This document shows positions 53,618 through 64,000 of a DNA stretch of 64,000 nucleotides, piece after piece. A program made the translations under genes and the position numbers. The DNA is taken from positions 992,001 through 1,056,000 of the forward strand of contig JAWZYV010015814.1 in NCBI GenBank assembly GCA_038373885.1, in the 5' to 3' direction. Each line of letters opens with the position of its first letter. The first letter of the stretch is position 1. Source of the stretch: Cheiracanthium punctorium (lineage: Eukaryota > Arthropoda > Arachnida > Araneae > Cheiracanthiidae). The notes beneath the pieces are model-generated. The model was not told the origin of the DNA and did not search any database. It saw nothing but the letters and a program-made list of their open reading frames with translations.

Positions 53618-54544
53618 CCTGTATACATATATATATATATACATACGATATGAAATTACAATCAGTGTGTATTAAATTTAAAAATCAAATATCTTGTTCT
53701 TTTAGCCATTTTCAGATACATCGGGTTCTATTGCTCATAATCATTTTTAAATGCATTTTTTAAAGAACTTAATACTAAATTCTGTGCCGTTACTAAGATG
53801 ACAAAACAAAACATCGAGTAAAAAAAAAAAAAAAAAAACCTAACCATTAAATTTTGTTTGGCGGGAAATGGGTTCTAGAATTATCTCGTAAGATTTTCAC
53901 AGTGACAATAAACTAAACATAACCAGTCCAGGCTTTGCGTCACATATGCCCTGTCAAATCAGAATATTGCAAAATACGTCATTATCAATACGGTCTATGG
54001 TAGAGCTTGAGCAAACTAATTCTGAGCAAATAAAAATCCAGGCTGGGCCCGAGTGGGGCCATTTTTTAACGCATATTTTGACTTCAGATGCGCCAACTCA
54101 AGCACCTTTTTTTACTTCCCTAGGTTCACGGTAAGGCCTGAAAAAGATGAATATGGGCAGGCTTCAATTCAGGGAAAGGAAAAGTAATAACGCGTGAACA
54201 TGAGATTGAAATTATCATTCTGAGATAGAGTATTCTTAGAATTAATTTTTCCGGATATTTGGTAGTGGATGAAGGATGGTTTGATTTGTGATGACAATGA
54301 ATTTTGAATTGTATAAATGCATCATTTTCCCATATATTATAAGAAATGAAATAATTCCGGGAACGAAATTATTTATAAAGTCATCAATCTGTCTGAAGTA
54401 GGCAGAAGGATGCAATGCGCCACTTGAAATCATCCAATGGCCAAGTTTGGAGCATGCAGGCGCAAACAAGTGGCCAACATCAAACACTGTATGTGTACTG
54501 TGCTGTGGCAAAGTTACGTAAGAGGTATCTGCCAAAGATGGGAG
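53618..54544. other. Unannotated stretch
   Basis: The 97-codon minus frame at 54242-54535 shows no recognised domain. Poly-A near 53821-53838. Confidence 0.5.
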
Positions 54545-54725
54545 ATGCCATGCCGGAGGTTTTTTAAGGGGTTTTAGAGCGTATTCACGTTACATCCGTA
54601 AAAAAAAACGACCAAAACTCCAGATCGTTACATAGACAGCCGCGCGATTGGGCCAAGCTAATGACACAGCCTGGCCCAAAATGGACCTTCACACTTCAGC
54701 CGTCTAAAATTCTGAGCGGTACATC
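54545..54725 (-). mobile_element. SINE-C copy
   Basis: On the minus strand it has GTAACGATCTGGAGTTTTGG, GATGTAACGTGAATACGC and AAAACCCCTTAAAAAACC. The head CAATCGCGCGGCTGTC is preserved, but the outer tRNA-like part carries an inserted or duplicated GGCCCAA/TTGGGCCAGGC segment. Confidence 0.7.
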
Positions 54726-55800
54726 AAACAAACAGTGCAAAACAGTACATCGGAGGGGGGGGGGTGCTAGATTTGGTCACCCCTGATGTACATATAGACA
54801 TACATTCTGTCTTTTGTTCCATGTTCTTTCTCACTATCACGATCGTTTTTATTAAGATTTATCGCCGCGATATACGTGTTGTTCATTTCAAGCAGCAACA
54901 ACAAAAATAACATTTTTAACGGGGCATTCATAAAACCGTAACAATCCACCGTGACTCGAATGGTTTTTTCTCATGTAACCATTTAATTGACAATGAATGC
55001 ATATGCACGGCAGTACTGGGCTTTTAATCTGACGTCTCAAACACTACTCAGATGTACTAGACAGCACGCATCCACAAACATCGTAATTCGTGGAACAGCA
55101 GTACATAAGAAAACCCTCTCATTTTCGAATTATTCTTTTTTTCCCACTTATTAAGATAATAGTTCCGGTTAGAGAAGATTATTAACAAAGCACAGAAAAA
55201 GAAACTAAAAAAAATGCAAGAGGTATGGCCGGCCATTTGCGTGTTTCGTAAGCATTATCTTTGGATGGATAATATCGATCCTTGATGTCAGAATGTACAC
55301 ACCTAAATTTATTTTAATTCAGCGTATACATTTCCATGTTTACTCTTGATTTTAAAAAATGATGAGAGTTTATTGTCAGTATATTCACTAATTTGACAGT
55401 ACAAAAAAAAAAAAAAAAAAAATTGGCCATGGAGTCGATATTTTATTAATTTTCCATTTGTCTCATGAAGTTACGTGACTCCGTCATTGCGTTTGCCTAG
55501 TTATATCTTGAATGTTGTGTATAGATTGGGGTAGGAAGAAGTTTCAGCTGTCTTTGTGTTTGGTATTTTTATCGATATAACTTTATAACAGAAATAGATT
55601 TAATCTCAAATTAAGCCTTAGGCACGCGGCGGTTGCGCCATAAAACCACCTTATTTCAGAGATTACACTGCTGGTTGAAAAAATAAATAAATAAAACAAT
55701 GAAAAATGTTATATCGGTCTCAACGCTGAAAACATGTCAACAATTGCAATTTTAGCATATGTAACTTTTATCAAGTGGCTGTCTATTCTGTGGTCAAGTG
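54726..55800. other. Unannotated stretch
   Basis: G-run near 54756, poly-A at 55403-55421. The frame at 54767-54949 shows no domain. Confidence 0.5.
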
Positions 55801-55803
55801 GCT

Positions 55804-55909
55804 GTTCGTTATAGCGAGTTATCGAGCTATAACGAACTGTTATAGCTCGTTACTGTTACATTTTTTATAACGATGTTTTGATAAATATCAAAACATCGTT
55901 ATAAAAAAT
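55804..55909. repeat. Two adjacent hairpins
   Basis: GTTCGTTATAG (55804-55814) pairs with CTATAACGAAC (55826-55836). Then a perfect 24-bp inverted repeat (55860-55883 with 55886-55909) has a 2-nt centre and contains TATAACGATGTTTTGATA. The TATAACGA words suggest a pogo-type TIR remnant. Confidence 0.75.
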
Positions 55910-56126
55910 TAAGGATTTCAAAATAAAAATGTTAATCACTATCAATTTTTTTAAATGAAAAATAATGATATTTAGAATACCTTTTAATTTTTTCATAGTG
56001 CGGACTTCGTAAATTTTCACCTTCTTAATTCTTCACATTCTTCTTCAGGATGTTCGCCAACCTGAAGTCGCGGGCCGTATAATTGGGATTTAGATGGGAG
56101 TTTGAATGGTTTACATGGGTCATCCT

Positions 56127-56720
56127 TAACCTGACCATTTATTTTTTCCTTCAAAACGGGACATCTACTACTTTTTTGGCAATAGTGTATTTATTTTCTT
56201 CCTCAAAACGGGACATCTTACTGTTTTGAAGTGTAGATAGTGTAGGAAAGACTGAATTTACAGGTCTGGGTATCTTTTAGTTGTTAAGAAAATGTGCAAA
56301 AAAGCTTGTGTTAATGTTAATATCAAAATAAAATGAAAAAAAAAACTTTGCTAAAACACACATATACTATAAAAAACAGTGTAAGACGTACGTTTCGGGT
56401 GGTACAAGGGGTAGGCCCATCTTCGACTTCAAAAACACCATCCGACACAAGGCAGGAAGGTAGGAAAGTGAGAAATGTAAACAAAAGGACACACAGAAAA
56501 AAGGAAGTTGTCATTCGGAAGGAAAAAAAAAACTTAGAAAACCAGAGTGAAAAGGGAAAATAAAATGGAGATCGGGGGAGGAATAAGCAAAAGAGGAACT
56601 TGACTTTAAAAAAAAAGAAATAAATTGAAATAGTTGACAAAAAAAGAACATTAAAAAGAACAAACACAAAAACAATACATCCCTCGGCGTTTTCTTTGCG
56701 TCTCGAGAGGGGAGGGAGGT

Positions 56721-56759
<39 letters not shown>

Positions 56760-56967
56760 CAGACACGGCCATTGGATGATTTTAGATTTTTAACAGCTTT
56801 TATTGAAATCGTACCGTGGTTTGCTCTCTTTCTAAAAACGGGACATTGCTGGGGACATTTTCTAAAAATAGGTCATTACGGTGTCCCAATGCAGTGCTTG
56901 GGGACAATGGGACAAGCCACTTAAAAACAGGACTGTCCGGTTCAAAACGGCACGTATGGTCACCTTA
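56127..56967. mobile_element. hAT element, TAAGGTGACCAT ends
   Basis: Flanks GTCATCCT (56119-56126) and GTCATCTT (56968-56975) match at 7 of 8. The inverted right end TAAGGTGACCATACGTGCC and the left TAACCTGACCATTTATT form imperfect TIRs. AAAACGGGACAT recurs inside both halves. The 149-codon minus frame (56323-56772) starts in a 31-base homopolymer and has no domain. Confidence 0.75.
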
Positions 56968-59166
56968 GTCATCTTACAAAAAACGCGCTATTTTCAGTTT
57001 GCGATTGTTAATTTTAGAAATAATTACTTTTGTACGATATTTTAAATATTATGACAGATTTTTAAATATAATTAATAAAAACTGATAATGTTTTTATTTT
57101 CATTTATTTATCTATTTATTTTTTCAATGATGGAGAGATACTTTTATAACTCCGTTAAATGTCACAACATATTTTCCCCCATTTACTTTTTCACTTATTT
57201 GTTCAATACAAAAAAGGATATAGATTTAATAGAGTAATTTCAGTTACTAGATTTTAATTACAGTTTGAATGAATTCTGTTACAAAAGAAATAAAAATGCA
57301 GCATTAATTAATTATCCTTTGAATTACAGTCACAGTTTTTCTTGTATCCTCCTTTCAAAATACCATTAAGTACAAGAATTTCCCATAAATGGTAGTCCTG
57401 TCACTTCATCACCGAGAATTAGAATCGCAGGTAGCCGTTTTGAATAATATGTACTTCACAGGGAAGTGAAACAGTTTAATTTGTAAGACTGAGCATTTTT
57501 CTCTCCCAAGTCAAATAGGTCTTTGTGTATCCTCCGTTCTTGATTTTAAAAAGTAAGAATTGTTTATTTACAAAAATTATTCGTTTTAGTTAATAATAAA
57601 GCACTTTTTAGTAAAATCTAAATTAAAACGATGTGTTAACTTTAAATCAACATGACATAGAAAACGAAACAAACAATTTGCATCCTCCGTTACAATATAA
57701 ATGTAATAATAGAGAATACAACTTTAAAAAAGAATCAATTGTGAGACAAATATATGATTTTTAGTTAGTCTAAATTTTGTTTTTTTATAACATACAGGTT
57801 TATTTAAATAGAAAGTTTTTAAATATCATTTAAAAAAATAAATTTAACAAAGCACTTTATTTTTAAGATTGTAACTTTTAAGTCCTCTTTTTTAAAATTA
57901 ATGTCCATTAAAACAAAAGTTTTAAAGCAAAAATTAAAATTAATTTTACATCTGTATTGAATGCTCTAATAAGATGTCATGCATTCATTATTCCTTGCAT
58001 AAAAGTGTATTCTTTGTTAAAGTGTGTATCCTCCGTTCATGTCCAAAATTTCAATTACAAAAAAAAAAAATTAAAAAATAATCAAAAAGAATATGGCGCA
58101 CTTCAACAGAGCAAATCGTCACAACATTACATAAAGCAATCTAAAATATAATTGCTAGTTATTTGTCATCTCAATTGCTACAATTGCCGTGAAATAAGGA
58201 GGTTGACTCAAACTGTGTGATTCAGAATAACATTTGAGCTCGGGATCTCACAATAATCATACAGCACACTAAAACAATTCAAACTCGAAAAGTCGTCTTA
58301 AAGCTCTAATAACTTACTGGCTAAAGAAAGGTATCGGTTAATTTGACAAGTGTTCTTTATTATTGTGTGCGCTAAAGTTTGTCATAGGTAATTATGTACA
58401 TTAAAACCGGACCCAAGTTTTAAAAGTTTATTAGTTACCTTATTTTCTTTTTTTTTTCAGTAAAAGAAAGAAATGAAGACGAGGAATACTTTAAAAAATG
58501 CCGATTCGCTAAAACTCTTAAGAGCAAATATAGACATTCAGCCTTTAAAACTAATACTACACTAATATGTGGACCTATTAGACACTAATAAAAAGTATAT
58601 ATATATATATACATAGATAGATCTATGTTAAACAGATAAATGCTTTAATTATAGCCCTAAAATGTAAGAGAACAATATATTAAAAACGTCTAGAAACAAA
58701 TTTTCTACAAAAATTAAATAAAAAAAATTGTATGAAATTGTTTGATTTGCAATGTTATAACAACCTTAAACAATCATAAAATATCCTTGAACGTTTTTCA
58801 AATTTTGGGAAATCTGGCTTTCATGACTGTTTAAAGTTATTATAACATCTTAATATTTCTTCTTGCTTTACTTTTTTTTTCTTTTACTTTCTAGGACAGT
58901 TTCAGACGTTAAAAATATTTATTTCTAACATAGCTTGATCACCATGAAAAAATAGCTACATTGGTCACATAACTTTTACTTCAATATTTTCTCTCATTAT
59001 TGAATATAAATAAATAAAGAAAATTATAACCTAAGATTCACAAGTACAATTTGATTAAGCACTTTACAGCTTCAAAGACCTTTTTAAAATAACTTAAATA
59101 AATTTGTAGGCATTTTTGATTTTTTTTTAAATGTCAGATTTTAACAAAACGTCAACTTTAGCGTAA
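56968..59166. other. Repeat-poor, very AT-rich stretch
   Basis: TATCCTCC words recur (57345, 57527, 57683 as CATCCTCCG, 58026). A (TA)n lies near 58598-58610. No gene was seen. Confidence 0.5.
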
Positions 59167-59447
59167 TACACGCAGAAGATGTTTCGTTAAATTCAACAAA
59201 ATTTGGTTGGCGCTATTTCAATCGAAAGATTTTGTTGGTTTCTAAGAAATTAATTTTTTTAATTAACAAAGTATTTTGTTAAATTAACAAAAAATTTGAT
59301 CCAACTAGCGTGAGAGGCTTCAAGGTTGGCTCCGCCGACCAAGCTGGCAGCTGTGGCTTCAAAATGTAAAGATGATTCAACAAAAATATTTTTGAAATAG
59401 AGCCAAACAAAATTATTTTGAATCAACAAAACACTTTTTTCAGTGTA
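59167..59447. mobile_element. TA-flanked MITE with TIRs of about 55 bp
   Basis: TACACGCAGAAGATGTTTCG at the left and, inverted, TACACTGAAAAAAGTGTTTT at the right continue into TTCAACAAAAT/TTCAAAATAATTTTG and GGCGCTATTTC/GGCTCTATTTC. TA borders both sides. AACAAAAT words repeat inside. Confidence 0.65.
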
Positions 59448-59850
59448 GGATGGTAATAGTAATGGTGGTGGTGTGTGTGAGGGGTTGGGGAGGGGTGTTA
59501 AAAGATTCCTAATTCGATCTTGGTCTCCCTCCTTAATCCTTCACATTGTTATGTAGTTAACCACAGGGCTGATTTGTGACAGGACAAAATCACGTATATT
59601 TTCTAGTAATTCATTTATTTATTTATTTTAATTTTCAAAGCAGTGTAAAATTTTAAGAAGCCCACTTTTAGGTATCAAGAATTGCATTTAAATTACGCCT
59701 AACCATAATTTTACTTTAATCAATTAATTAATTAATTTTGGAAGGAGAGAGGACTAGCAGTTTGATGAAGTACCTTTTAGTGCATTTAAAATTCATAAGC
59801 CTTGCGATAACAAATGAAAAGTAGTAATGAATATATAAACACTGCCTTTT
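59448..59850. other. Unannotated AT-rich stretch
   Basis: Short (TTTA)n near 59612 and (AATT)n near 59724. Nothing else was recognised. Confidence 0.5.
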
Positions 59851-59853
59851 CAG

Positions 59854-60048
59854 CCTTTGTGTTATTACGTTGGGTGTGACAAGAAACATTTATATGGAAT
59901 TGTTATTGCCACTTCCAAGAGCGAGAAACGATTTTATTGTGGTCCTCACCATAATAACATTACGAGATCAAGAACTACGAAATATAATGCGAACTACATA
60001 AAGAATAAGAATATAACTTGGATTTCTGCGAGTCAGAAAGCTAATTAA
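59854..60048 (+). CDS. Weak candidate exon, unknown protein
   Basis: An open frame of about 65 codons follows an acceptor-like CTGCCTTTTCAG ending at 59853. The translation begins PLCYYVGCDKKHLYG and has FYCGPHH further on, so C-x4-C and C-x2-HH patterns are present that could bind metal. I do not recognise a family. The frame ends at a stop with no donor seen and no neighbouring exon was found. It may well be chance. Confidence 0.12.
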   Translation, partial: PLCYYVGCDKKHLYGIVIATSKSEKRFYCGPHHNNITRSRTTKYNANYIKNKNITWISASQKAN

Positions 60049-60398
60049 CCCACATAAGCAGCAGAAGTACATACTAATATAGTATGGACTTTTTTTACGG
60101 AAACAAAACACTCAAAATACTGGAGTTAAACGATAAAATAAATAAAAACTTTGAATAAAAAACACACATAAAATGATACTTATAGAAAGATACTATAAGA
60201 TACAAAGTTAAGTGTGTTTTTTATATACAAAGTTTTTATTTATTTCATGGACATTTTTTGCTGCCGAAGAAGATGGAAATTTTTCGATCGAAACACGTGT
60301 ATGATTTGATAAGTACCTTTTAAGTGTGTTATTTTACTAAGATTTATTAGTTTTGTCTTTTAAAAAGCAGATTCTTTTGAGTGTTTTCTGTTACATAT
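60049..60398. other. Unannotated AT-rich stretch
   Basis: AAAGTTTTTATTTATTT near 60229 inversely repeats AAATAAATAAAAACTTT near 60136. Nothing else was recognised. Confidence 0.5.
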
Positions 60399-60625
60399 TT
60401 AACCCTTTCAAAGCCCTGATTAAATAATTTCTTTTTAAATTAAATTATTTTCCTTTTGATACTAAAGATTATATTTGCAATAAAAAAAGATGAAGAGGAA
60501 AATTCGGATTACTAAATTTTCGAGGATTTTTTTTTTCTTATGTGCTCGAATTAGAACATTTATCCTGTACGAGAGTATGGGTAATTTGTGACCTCAATTG
60601 AGCACGCAGGGTCTGAAAGGGTTAA
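60399..60625. mobile_element. TTAA MITE, CCCTTTCA ends
   Basis: TTAACCCTTTCAAAGCCCTG at the left and, inverted, TTAACCCTTTCAGACCCTGC at the right. TTAA target sites and a TIR of about 20 bp indicate a piggyBac-like MITE. The AT-rich interior is unlike the palindromic family. Confidence 0.85.
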
Positions 60626-61048
60626 AATTACAGACTTCGCGTCTTTTTTAAATCCTTTTTATTTTGGAATACATACATTTTTATTATCCTTGAGCATAAA
60701 TTCAAATTTAAATAAACACAAAACACACATAGAAAATACTATAAACGTATGTATCAGGGAATAGTATGAAAGTGAATTTATATATTTAGACAACACACAA
60801 AACAATATTGTAAACAAATACAATGGAAGCGCAAATTTTTAATATATTTATGTATTTCTGTCAAATTTTGCTTTAGAATAGTATAAACTGTAACATACAT
60901 ACCTCTTGAAGAAGAAAAATATCGCAATCAATCCTTTTAAAGAAAAACACCTGCTTTCATAGGAACAATGCAAAAAGCGTTTTTAACAGTTTAATACGTT
61001 AAATGAGAACTGATGAAGTCAGCTTGGACTGACGTTCAGAAGAGTCTT
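60626..61048. other. Unannotated AT-rich stretch
   Basis: No gene or recognised repeat is visible. Confidence 0.5.
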
Positions 61049-61061
61049 GTTGCTTAGCAAC
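61049..61061. promoter_or_regulatory. X-box-like palindrome
   Basis: GTTGCTTAGCAAC has the inverted GTTGC/GCAAC half-sites typical of RFX-family binding sites. It lies in repeat-free DNA, about 220 bp from the motif cluster at 61265-61490. Confidence 0.35.
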
Positions 61062-61264
61062 GATTGCAACGCCACAGAAAATGTAACTTTCCAAAAATAC
61101 CACCTTATTCCCATGCACACACACACAACACAACACAAAAATATTCAACACGCGCCCACGTTTTCCTTATCAGAATTTTCCAATATTTTATTTTATACAT
61201 ATTTCCTTTCGTCTAAAAGCTATGAAAGAGAACCACAAAAGTTGTAAAATGGTGTGATTGCCCA

Positions 61265-61490
61265 GCACGGCCATGTTTTTGTTTTGGATAGAATCCAAAG
61301 AATCCACTGGGGCAATTTTGAATCTGGATTTACGGATAGCGAAAGTGGGACATGACGTGTGCAGACGATTCGGAAAACGTCACTTCCGCTCTTGATGCAT
61401 TTTTTTTTTTTTTTTTTTTCACAGGCTACTGAGAACTGAATTGTTTTGAAATGCACTAAAGCTGAAAAATCCTTGCTCACGTGATTTATT
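61265..61490 (-). promoter_or_regulatory. Candidate promoter with a possible start codon
   Basis: On the minus strand are an E-box TCACGTGAGC (about 61480), then AGCGGAAGTGACG (ETS site joined to a CRE half-site, about 61378-61390), ACACGTCATG, and a start codon in good context, AACATGGCC (ATG at 61274-61272). The frame from that ATG is 28 codons (MAVLGNHTILQLLWFSFIAF...), hydrophobic in its middle, then a stop, unless spliced. No domain is recognised. ETS/CRE pairs are typical of housekeeping promoters; the rest is inference. Confidence 0.25.
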
Positions 61491-63288
61491 TCGGACGGGA
61501 TAAATTCAACAATCAGTTTCAGAAATATGTTATGTTGATAGTAGTTAATAAAATTGAATTAAAATCCATGGCTTAAGATAATCATCAACAGCTTTTATCA
61601 TAACTTGATTGTAATTTTTAGTATTTACATTACTGTCATCAATTTTTATCTGTTGATAATGCATTACAACCTAGAATGAAGATATCGATTAGATAATTAT
61701 TAGCATATGTAACTCTATTCAACTGTATTTACTAAGCTCAAAGTTTCCATTAACCGAATTACTTATTTTAAGAAATAGTTTGATAGCGTCTGTAAACTCT
61801 GTAGTATCGACAGCATAATTTAACTTTTAACACTCTTGATTTAAGCTTTAATGCTCGTTGTTTTACAAATCAATATTAGCAAAGTTTTGAAAATAGAATA
61901 TTGTTCGACTTTCCGCGCATGACAGAAATCTCCAGAAAACTTCCCAGCTTACTTGGTCAACGAAGAATGCCAATTGAAAAACATTGCAAAATAGCCATTA
62001 ATATAAATTACACAAAAACTTAGTGATAAAAAATGCATTGAAATTTTACTTAAAATCCTAATGTTTGATCTACTGTGAAACTGTCCCGTTATTACATTAG
62101 TTAAATAACAACAAAAATAATATTATTTAACAACTGCTAAAACTCCTGTTAATGCACGAAATGTTAAATGCCTTTCATAAGTGATCACTCATCAAGCCAC
62201 ACAGTTCAGTTTTCAGTTACTTTATTTATATTGTTTATATTTCCCCAAATATCGCTATTTTCAAGAAAAGCGTACTTAACTCATTGCATGTTTGAGCGAA
62301 AAAACTATTTCAGCATTTCTTTCTTTAAAAATAAAGCTATCAAAATTTTGCATTTATTCACCAGGAAATCGTAAACATGGTTCCGTTAGGCTTAAAATAT
62401 TTAAATTATCGTTTCCATATGATTAACAACTATTAAAAATGATAAGCGATAGCGTCTCAGGAGGGGGGAGGGGCACGCGATACACAGTTCTGTTTTAAAA
62501 TCTTTTTATTTAAAACTTTTTTTAATTAAAAAAATTCTTTTGTTTTAATGTGTTTGAACTGCCACCTCTTCTGTGCGTCTTCCACGTCACGTTTGTACTA
62601 AATAATACTGCTCCCATAATTTTTCATCGACATTTATGTAGCTATTTGAATTTCGACAAGCGAATGCAATAAAATTTTGTGTTACTTAACAAAATGAAAA
62701 AAAAAAAAAAAACGCATGCATTATAAAGATTAAATATTTTTAAATGATTAAGTGAAACTTTTTGATTCCTTGATTCTTAAATTTAATCATTTCTAAAAAC
62801 TTACGCTTAGCAAAGTCACACAAAAAAGAAATCATACGAACACTACAAAGTAACATGTTAATACTGTAATGTGAGGAAATGAAAAAATTATCAATTTTGG
62901 AGACAGTAGAAGTTGTGAAATTTCTATGAAGAAGAGGAAACAAACAAAACTTACTGATAAAGTTGATGAGAGTCTGACGAAAAATCATTTGTGTATGAAT
63001 TAAATTAAAACTTAAAAATGTCCCTTGAAAAACGTGCTTATTTGTTTACATATAAAGCAGATAAATTTAATGATGTTGTTTTATACTCATCTTATTAAAG
63101 TTACTTCGTAATGCATTACTAGCTCCTTTTTTTAACTTATATTTTAAATATTCAACAATTCGAATACTCGTTAAATATTCCACTCACTTGCGTATTTTAC
63201 ATCATATACTAGAGAGCAAGCAGAACTGACTGTTCAAACACAAACATTTTCAAAACTGTAACATCCGTGATCCACAAACCACTTAATA
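61491..63288. other. Repeat-poor AT-rich stretch
   Basis: G-run near 62461, poly-A at 62697-62712. The frames at 62168-62374 and 62740-62988 show no domain. Confidence 0.5.
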
Positions 63289-63322
63289 AATAAATAAATA
63301 AATAATAATTATTATTATTATT
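63289..63322. repeat. (AAAT)n/(ATT)n microsatellite
   Basis: AAATAAATAAATAAAT followed by AATAATTATTATTATTATT. Confidence 0.85.
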
Positions 63323-64000
63323 GAAAATCTAAGGTGATTTACATGAACACCGTTTTAAAAAATTTCCCCGGTATTGTTACTAAAATAGGAGAAAATTCTT
63401 TTACAATCAATTAGGCACAGTTATAAGCCTGAACACAATTAAATATTTCGTTTTTCCAGAACAAGAAAAACTTTCATTCATTAAACACTTTAACATAAAG
63501 AAAAATTGCCACTCAGTTTGAAGCAAAACTATACATAGAAACCCAAACCTCTCTTTTTTACATAATTGCCCTGTGATTCCTCATTTTTGGTATTTTCACC
63601 TTTTAAATTAAATCCGAGAAAAATCAAGTTATTATTTTTCATAAAGAGCTACTTATTCCGCAAGAATTAAAAAAAAAAAAAAATGCAACACAAAGCAGCC
63701 ACAAATTCTATCACTGCCGGTGTAACACCCTGTGAATCCTCTGAAAGAAAAGAAAAGAGACAAAAAGAAAAGAGAGAGAGAGAACAATAAAAAAGGAAAA
63801 TTGAATAAGGGAAAGAAGCATCCAAATATATAATAATAAACCTGGAAATGAGAGTCACGTGTTCTAAACGAAGAAAGGCGAAATAAAATAAACAAGGAAA
63901 TAAAAAGAATAAAGAAATAGTTCAGTGAAACTGGAAAAGGAAATGTTGTATGAAAGCTTTTACATGTTTGTCGACGGCGGTTTTAAAGTACGTAACGTAG
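63323..64000. other. Unannotated AT-rich end of window
   Basis: Purine-rich runs (AGAAAAGAGAGAGAGAG near 63764) give low-complexity minus-strand frames at 63653-63895. No gene was seen. Confidence 0.5.

Noticed and set aside
56323..56772. 149-codon minus-strand frame, lysine- and phenylalanine-rich
   Set aside because: It begins in a long homopolymer and is composed of low-complexity sequence inside a hAT element.
61220..61480. 86-codon minus frame overlapping the promoter-like cluster
   Set aside because: It crosses a T-run as poly-lysine and is out of frame with the better-context ATG; no domain.
1..64000. Endogenous viral or retroviral polyprotein genes
   Set aside because: No reverse transcriptase, integrase, protease or capsid motif was seen in the open frames; only LTR-like sequences are present.

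Overview
The window reads as intergenic DNA from an animal nuclear genome. It is AT-rich (roughly two-thirds A+T by eye) and full of poly-A/T runs, microsatellites, tRNA-derived SINEs, TIR-type DNA transposon remnants (hAT, TTAA-specific piggyBac-like, TA-flanked mariner/pogo-like), two Helitron-like elements and solo LTRs. The longest open frames are about 130-160 codons and lie antisense to repeats or over homopolymers. I found no convincing protein-coding gene, rRNA or functional tRNA, and no CRISPR array or prokaryotic feature. The repeat mix (Helitrons with a GTTTGTTTG 5' region and a CTTCAGCTAGT-type 3' end, hAT MITEs starting CAGGGGCGTAGCC, mariner-like ends ACAGGGTGTCCC) suggests an arthropod, possibly an arachnid. 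I cannot assign a species.

Layout. 0-8 kb: TTAA MITEs with an internal hairpin, a hAT MITE with an intact target-site duplication (TSD), a SINE-core fragment and two CpG-rich blocks. 8-13 kb: a 173-bp tandem array, a SINE with a 12-bp TSD, and a 1.2-kb hAT element holding a perfect 105-bp palindrome. 13-20 kb: a CpG-rich promoter-like island split by a 1.5-kb hAT element that itself carries a nested hAT element (both with 8-bp TSDs), then a GC-rich degenerate minisatellite. 20-26 kb: Helitron-like element 1 with an array of CTCF-like motifs, a decayed Tc1-type transposase fragment and an LTR-like repeat. 27-35 kb: hAT and TA-flanked elements, a solo LTR with a heat-shock-type promoter, and further TTAA elements. 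35-41 kb: Helitron-like element 2 with a graded 156-bp tandem array, hAT MITEs and a complex palindromic element. 41-56 kb: a pogo-like MITE, a CCAAT/CRE/CCAAT palindrome, SINEs interrupted by an LTR and by a palindromic element, a tRNA-Ile-like sequence split at TTAA, a near-perfect snapback MITE and a degenerate tandem array. 56-64 kb: a hAT element, then mostly repeat-poor AT-rich DNA with two MITEs and one promoter-like cluster near 61.0-61.5 kb.

No operons or gene pathways are present. The biology visible is transposition: nested insertions give a relative chronology, many TSDs are exact (fairly recent activity), and several elements carry sequences resembling regulatory sites (CTCF-like, HSE, X-box). 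Those regulatory readings are inferences from motif matches.
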